Assembly (NCBI GenBank): GCA_009193035.1
Contig: SWDT01000018.1
Coordinates: 62,001-126,000, forward strand
DNA from: Halicephalobus mephisto
Taxonomy: Eukaryota; Nematoda; Chromadorea; Rhabditida; Panagrolaimidae
Length of the DNA stretch: 64,000 bases
Direction: 5' to 3'
The notes under the pieces were generated by a model. The model searched no databases. It was not told where the DNA came from and saw only the letters and a list, made by a program, of their open reading frames with translations. Shown in pieces: positions 59,101-64,000 of this stretch. The position numbers were made by a program, and so were the translations under genes. Each line of letters starts with the position of its first letter. Within the stretch, counting starts at the first letter, position 1.

Positions 59101-60566
59101 CTAGGAATCCACACAGGAACAGTTCCAGTGATGGCATCTGAAATCACAAAAGTCGATTATGTAAAAGTGCATATTATAGAATTCTGGAAAAATTCCCTAA
59201 GTTCAAGTTTCTAGAAGTTTTCAGTTGAGATTAAAAAGTTATCATTATGATTCTGCAAAATGACAAAAGCATTCTTTAAATTTCTACACTTTGTACAATA
59301 TTTTGTTTTCTTGCTTAAAGACTAAGGAAACTCGAACTGTTTTGTTAATTAAAGAAACAAATTACCATATTCGGTTCCTTCAGTGTATCTGGTGCCAAAA
59401 CCGAAACCTCTCAATTCGACGAAAATATTCACATAGTCGTCTGTATTCATCTTAAGGTCGTTCATAGCGAGGAGGTGAGTTCTCTTATCGATGTCGAATT
59501 CATAACAGCTCACGATTACTGTAATTATTCGTCCTTGAAATAAAGCAAAGAAATATACCTACTTCTAGCCTTTGTAGATACTGTAGCTAGGATGGATTTT
59601 ATATTATCAAGAGTAGTAATAGCAATAGCTCTCTGATAACTGATTACAGTATAGTTTTCCTCGTTTAAGATAGCCTCAATATCGTTTCTAATATAAGTGC
59701 AGCGATTCCTAGGCTCGTTGATTGCATATAATAAAGCAAATTGTTTCCAGTTGAACTCTCTCATTACTTCCATTACGGCCCTTCCAAGAAGTCTGGAAGT
59801 CCCTACAATGGTCGAAATAGTCGGGTACTTTTCATCATCTGCCAATTCAAAGGTGTTGACAGAGCCCCAGGTCATAACAGGCTTGTTGTAGAATTTCCCC
59901 AAGGATCCCACAATCATAGCAGCTATAATCTGAGAATTTCAAAAGAATGAAAATCAAAACCAACCAGCATTACACACAGGACCGAAGATGACGTCAACGT
60001 TTTTCTCGAATAAAGTAGCAGCGTATCCTGCAGCAAGGGACTCATCGCATTGGTCGTTGACGATCTCGAAGCTGGAAATGATGGAATAGTTTTCTATTAA
60101 AAAATAGAAAATATTTGCCACACAATCCCAAAAATTACATCAACATAACTTCTCAAAACGTTTTAAGTGAGATCGAGAATTATTAACTTTATATCTACCT
60201 AATTTTAAAAGATTTCAAAAGTCTAGTAAATTCAAAACATTTTTGGTTTTCTATAATGTTTTGTAGTTTATTTAAAAATCATAGTTAAGAAATTTTTCAA
60301 ATGTCCAGCTCTTTTACTTATCACTAAAAAATAAACTCAACCGAAACTGACCTGAAGTTAAAGTTGTTCAGTAATTCTTCTTCGACGATCCGATCTATGG
60401 CGAGTGGAATTGCTCCAATGGAGTTGTACATTCCGACATCCCGATGAAGAGTTACTTCGGTATTATTGGGCATCATGAGCCCCACCTTGATGATGTTCAC
60501 GGCTTCGATGGAAGTAAAAACAGAAAGCAGGAACAAGTCGAAGAGTGCTACTGTATTCATTTTCAT
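56189..60566 (-). pseudogene. Receptor-type guanylyl cyclase B (gcy family), frameshifted in the cyclase domain
   Basis: It has the same exon plan as gcy-A. The signal peptide (MKMNTVALFDLFLLSVFTS), ectodomain, membrane helix and pseudokinase region are open. The ectodomain is clearly diverged from gcy-A. The intracellular 3' part, introns included, is nearly identical to gcy-A. In the cyclase exon, however, about eight small indels lie within some 500 bases (56650-57130): for example an extra base at about 56973, two bases missing near 56863, and single bases missing near 56651, 56663, 56709 and 56748. These destroy the frame from VEPENFE onward, across the catalytic motifs. The last exon is intact and ends with a different tail ([14 protein letters not shown]). 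This is either a recent pseudogene or uncorrected long-read error in a duplicated locus; only coverage can decide. Confidence 0.8.
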
Positions 60567-61499
60567 AATGAATCCGAAATCTGCTAGGAATAAACTTTAT
60601 AAACTCCCCTGTGGATTACCTTGCAGGTCTTCCAATCATGTCTTAAAGTAGAATCCCGACTTTCAGTCATCATTACTTCTCTTATTCATGAAGAAATCCC
60701 GACATAAAAGGTTTTAATGTGTCCTGAAAGGGGATTCTATATGCGCACCAAAGGGATGTGTCGTATCAGAAACCTTATCGCTTAAATATACTTGTTATTC
60801 ACTATTACGAAGATCAATATTATCTAGAGCTTCAATGACGTCCCTCAATGTTTACTAAATAATTTTGAAGTTTTGTAAAACTATACCAGTACAAATTTCT
60901 GTGATTTTTAATTTCTAAAACTCGGAATCAATGCTTTTTCAAGTCGTGTAGTGAAACTTTTCATTGTGTGTAATACTATGATTAACGTTGATTACTTATT
61001 TTTGAAACGGAGTATAGTCGTCTCTACTGTAAATCCATAAGATCAATTGTTCATGACAAACGTGCTTGAGACTACATCAGAAGCCTTACGGAAATGGAAC
61101 CGTCGTAATCAATGAAGGATTAATCTGTACATTTTCTACTAAATATTTGATTGTACTTCTGTACGGATTCCTAATTCGAAAGTACTAATTAAATCTATGA
61201 ATTCAAATATAGCTATCATTTGCTAATCTCGTGAGTCACACTGTTGCGGAAGTTGCAAATAATCGATATTACGAAATTATACCATCACGAATCCCCAAGA
61301 GTTTTTAAAATTCTTAAATTTTTGATAAATAAAAAATTCTCACTGAAGTTCGGAATGTTCTGAGAATTGCCCTAGGATTCAGAAATATTTTACGGAATTT
61401 TAGCAAGAAATTTAATCCACTATAATTCCCATGACGGTATTTAGCTTGAAAATGTTCTATATTTGGGTGTTCAGAAAGCCTTCAACAATATAAAATATA
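60567..61499. promoter_or_regulatory. gcy-B upstream region
   Basis: Patches alignable with the gcy-A promoter continue for about 600 bases (for example the CTTTATAAAC just upstream of the start and GATTAATCTG with GGATTCCTA near 61115-61175). A GAAGCC occurs at about 61079 on the plus strand. No gene is seen. Confidence 0.4.
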
Positions 61500-61790
61500 A
61501 AAATTGAAAGAATCCAATAAAGACACTATTGGACTATTTCCAAAATGTTATGATGGTATTATAATCCAATCAAAAGAAGAGTTTCTGAAATCCTAGTCCT
61601 ATATGGGGATTATCAAAATTCATCAGGACGAAGATTTTGAATAATAGTGTTAGTATTTTTTACCATATTACATCTAAACATTTCTGCTAATAAATATCTG
61701 TTTAAATTCCCAGAAATGAAATGTTATTCATTTGTTTATGAGTTTATCAGTTTTAAAGACGAAATTTGTGCGATTATTATTTTCATGAGG
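61500..61790 (+). pseudogene. Glycine-zipper/J-domain family, copy 4 (3' relic)
   Basis: Only the C-terminal end and 3' flank remain. The bases coding SKEEFLK, then (after a stop) SYMGIIKIHQDE, align with SKEEFLKLQSHMAIIKVHRGE of copy 3. The 3' flank (ATTTCTGCTAATAAATATCT, then TTTATCAGTTTTAAAGACGA) also aligns with that of copies 2 and 3. The HPD region is unrecognisable. It marks the far edge of the tandem array, upstream of gcy-B. Confidence 0.68.
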
Positions 61791-62973
61791 AAATCATTTT
61801 GTGATTTTTAGGCAATTTTATATGTTCTATAATTTAAACATAGTTGGGATTTTTTTGTGTAAAATTATTATTTAGTTTTTTATTAATTCCAAAATGACTT
61901 ACAGTATTATCTAAAAATAGGGTATAAACAAGTATTTCGAAACAGAATCCTTATTTGTTTTTGAAAAAGAACAAAATGTCTACTAGAGTAGAATACCAGA
62001 ACAAAAATATCATGCAATATGAAACTTAAGATTTTGATTATCTTTTACATAACACATTAAGTCAATCTTCTACTATTTGAAATAAAACAATGAAACTAAA
62101 TTGATGTTGAACCAAGAAGAATTTCGGAAATTTCTTCAGTATCTGTTAAATTAAGGTGTTTGGAAATTTAATTTCTTTGAGATATTTTACAATTTCTCTA
62201 TTTCTGGTATTATCATTAAACTCTAATCTATGTAGTTTCCTAAGCACAAATGATTCTAATTAGTCATACAAAAAACGTTTGAAAAATTCCCTAAAATTAA
62301 AGCAATGCGATCAATATTCATGATTCTACGTACAATCGTTCCTGCTTTGCTTTGTTATTCCAAAATGACCCTTTCAAAATAATAACAGGTTTTACCGCTA
62401 AATGTCACACGAAAGAAATTACTTCGAAGATTAAATATTAAGCATTGATAAAAAGGGTACACTCGATTTCATCATTTTTCCATCAACTTGTCTCATTTCT
62501 ATTGTACTCAATTCCTTCTCACAGCTTTTCTGCATTTTGTGGTTATAACAAATGAAAATCCTTCACTTAGCTTGGTTTTCTGATTTTGAGCGCAAGATTT
62601 GTGAAATCTCTTAGAATCGTTTAATCTTCAATAGAAATTTCTGAAACAATCATCTGAAATTAATTATTTTAAAAGCTTGTTGAAAATTCCCAAACTCTGA
62701 CAAGATATTTTCATCAAAACTTCTACTTTCACTGTTTCAGTTATCATAATACCGAGTTTAGTTGTTGACAAAAACTCTTTCCGAGCTCATTTAGCATTTC
62801 TTATCTATTTTTTCAACTTAGCATTTTTTATTTAGCATTTTTAGTTCAACCTTCTTGACTTTCATTCTCCAGTTAAAATATTATTTTTAAAAGAGAAAAT
62901 ATAGTGTAAATCGGAAATTTAACAGATTTGCTATTTGTGTATTTTTCATAAGTCTAATTCTATATTCTACGAG
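61791..62973. other. Intergenic region
   Basis: This is A/T-rich and without a supported gene. It is presumed to hold the promoter of the zinc-finger gene. Confidence 0.35.
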
Positions 62974-64000
62974 ATGTGTGAAAAAGAGAATTTAGTAAAT
63001 AAACGAGGAAAAAGCAACGGGATCTTGGCTCAACGTGAGTTTCAGTGATTTTAACATGTTAAATTTTAAGATAATCATTTCAGTTGAACCTGTATCGAAC
63101 TCTAATAACAAAGTGTATGATTTTCTTGTGACATCTAGTCAAGTTACCAACACCAGAACATCTAACGCTGGATGTTCTTCTGCAATTTTAAGATGGGAAT
63201 GCCTCTATTGTACATATCAGAATACACCTGAGTATAGTTTTTGTGAAATTTGTGGGAACGATAATCCGACAAATGAACGAGAATCAAACAGACTAGTTTT
63301 GTCTGATAGTGAGTATGATTGTAATACATTGGGTTTTACAGTACAGTGTTTTAGTTCAACCTATGTCGAGTTTTAGTAAGGATAACTTTACTTCCTCCGG
63401 GTCAAATATTCGAGTTGATAACGACAATATTAACAGCAAACCAGTTGATGCTGACTGTGCTCCTGTAATTGGTAATTGGAAATGTTTGTCCTGTACATTT
63501 CGAAATCCGTCTGATTCTGTTGTCTGTCAGATGTGTGACAGAGAGAATCCATCCAATGCACAAATAAAAAAGAATAATTTATTATCTAACCGTAAGCATG
63601 AATAGTTTTTATATATTTCGTCTTATTGTAAATCATTTAGTTACGTCTACACAAAGTTCTAGTCAAAATAACTTCGAATCTTTTGAACCAAGTTACCCTA
63701 TTCCCAATAACCGCATTAAAAATGAGGTGAATGCTGCTAAATCTGCTCATGTAATTGAACAGTGGATATGTCTTTGTTGTACATATCAGAATACGCCCAA
63801 CTATACTTTTTGTGAAATGTGTGGAAACGACAATCCAGCAAATGAACGAGAACCAAACAGACCAGTTTTGTCTGATAGTGAGCATGATTATAATATATCA
63901 AGTTTCTCTATAAATCGTTTCAGATCCAGTCATATCAAGCTCTGATCAGACCAGCTCCGCTTCCGTTCAATTGACTGCTCAATTTACTAACGACCATGTG
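62974..64000 (+). CDS. NZF/RanBP2-type zinc-finger protein, partial (runs off the window)
   Basis: The exons are 62974-63034, 63084-63308, 63355-63591, 63641-63877 and 63924 onward; all internal junctions are phase 1. Exons 2, 3 and 4 each code for one zinc finger of the W-x-C-x2-C-T-[FY]-x-N-x-x-[FY or P]-C-x2-C type: WECLYCTYQNTPEYSFCEIC, WKCLSCTFRNPSDSVVCQMC and WICLCCTYQNTPNYTFCEMC, each followed by a [DE]NP. Ser/Asn-rich linkers separate them. Two of the exons also end with the same NRLVLSDS/NRPVLSDS segment, so they arose by exon duplication. The Thr-[Phe/Tyr] pair after the second Cys is the ubiquitin-contact pair of NZF domains, so tandem ubiquitin binding is plausible; RNA-binding RanBP2 fingers look different. 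The start at 62974 is the first ATG that leads to a good donor, but is not certain. Confidence 0.8.

Overview
The window looks like a piece of nematode nuclear genome. The DNA is AT-rich. Every convincing gene is cut by short introns that begin GT and mostly end in the nematode-type TTTCAG acceptor. The recognisable genes are animal or nematode families: receptor guanylyl cyclases, a GALNT7/GLY-7 type glycosyltransferase, an SLC36 and an SLC23 transporter, and a small Cys-rich secreted protein. Several start codons sit directly behind an acceptor-like TTTAG or TTTACAG, as expected for spliced-leader trans-splicing. I re-derived the exon models by hand from splice sites and checked that reading phases join; none is confirmed by transcripts. 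Layout: 0-8 kb holds two copies of a small TTAA-flanked MITE, a secreted Cys-rich gene (+), a dispersed repeat, a coiled-coil gene (-), a gene with an internal duplication (-), and a decayed Merlin-type DNA transposon with intact terminal inverted repeats and target-site duplication. 8.35-22.15 kb is the most remarkable part: two adjacent plus-strand genes only 145 bp apart, probably one operon. The first encodes about 975 aa and resembles metazoan DUF4781-type proteins. The second encodes about 3,433 aa and carries a SecA-type DEAD motor (GEGKS, DEVD, GRGTDI, GRAGR) inside a giant multi-exon eukaryotic protein with Gly-rich collagen-like stretches. A broken copy of its 3' end lies near 25.1 kb. 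22.4-29.3 kb has an SLC36-like amino-acid transporter (+, with a long microsatellite intron), an SLC23 nucleobase/ascorbate transporter (-) and a secreted His/Pro/Gly-rich protein (-). 29.5-41.3 kb has a one-TM exon pair, a protein with a faint Hsp70/actin-like look whose introns contain two large inverted repeats, a GALNT7-like enzyme, an unrecognised exon set and a type I membrane protein, all on the minus strand. 42-62 kb is a lineage-specific tandem duplication: plus-strand glycine-zipper/J-domain genes (four copies at different stages of decay) interleaved with two minus-strand receptor guanylyl cyclases; an intron-containing tRNA-Tyr lies between. One cyclase is intact; the other has a cluster of indels in its catalytic domain. 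63-64 kb starts a gene with one NZF-type zinc finger per duplicated exon, running off the window. Working together: there is no bacterial-style operon logic apart from the likely two-gene SecA-like operon. The gcy genes fit chemosensory cGMP signalling; the glycosyltransferase fits Golgi mucin-type O-glycosylation; the two transporters fit solute uptake. Much of the remaining DNA is repeats and foldback elements.
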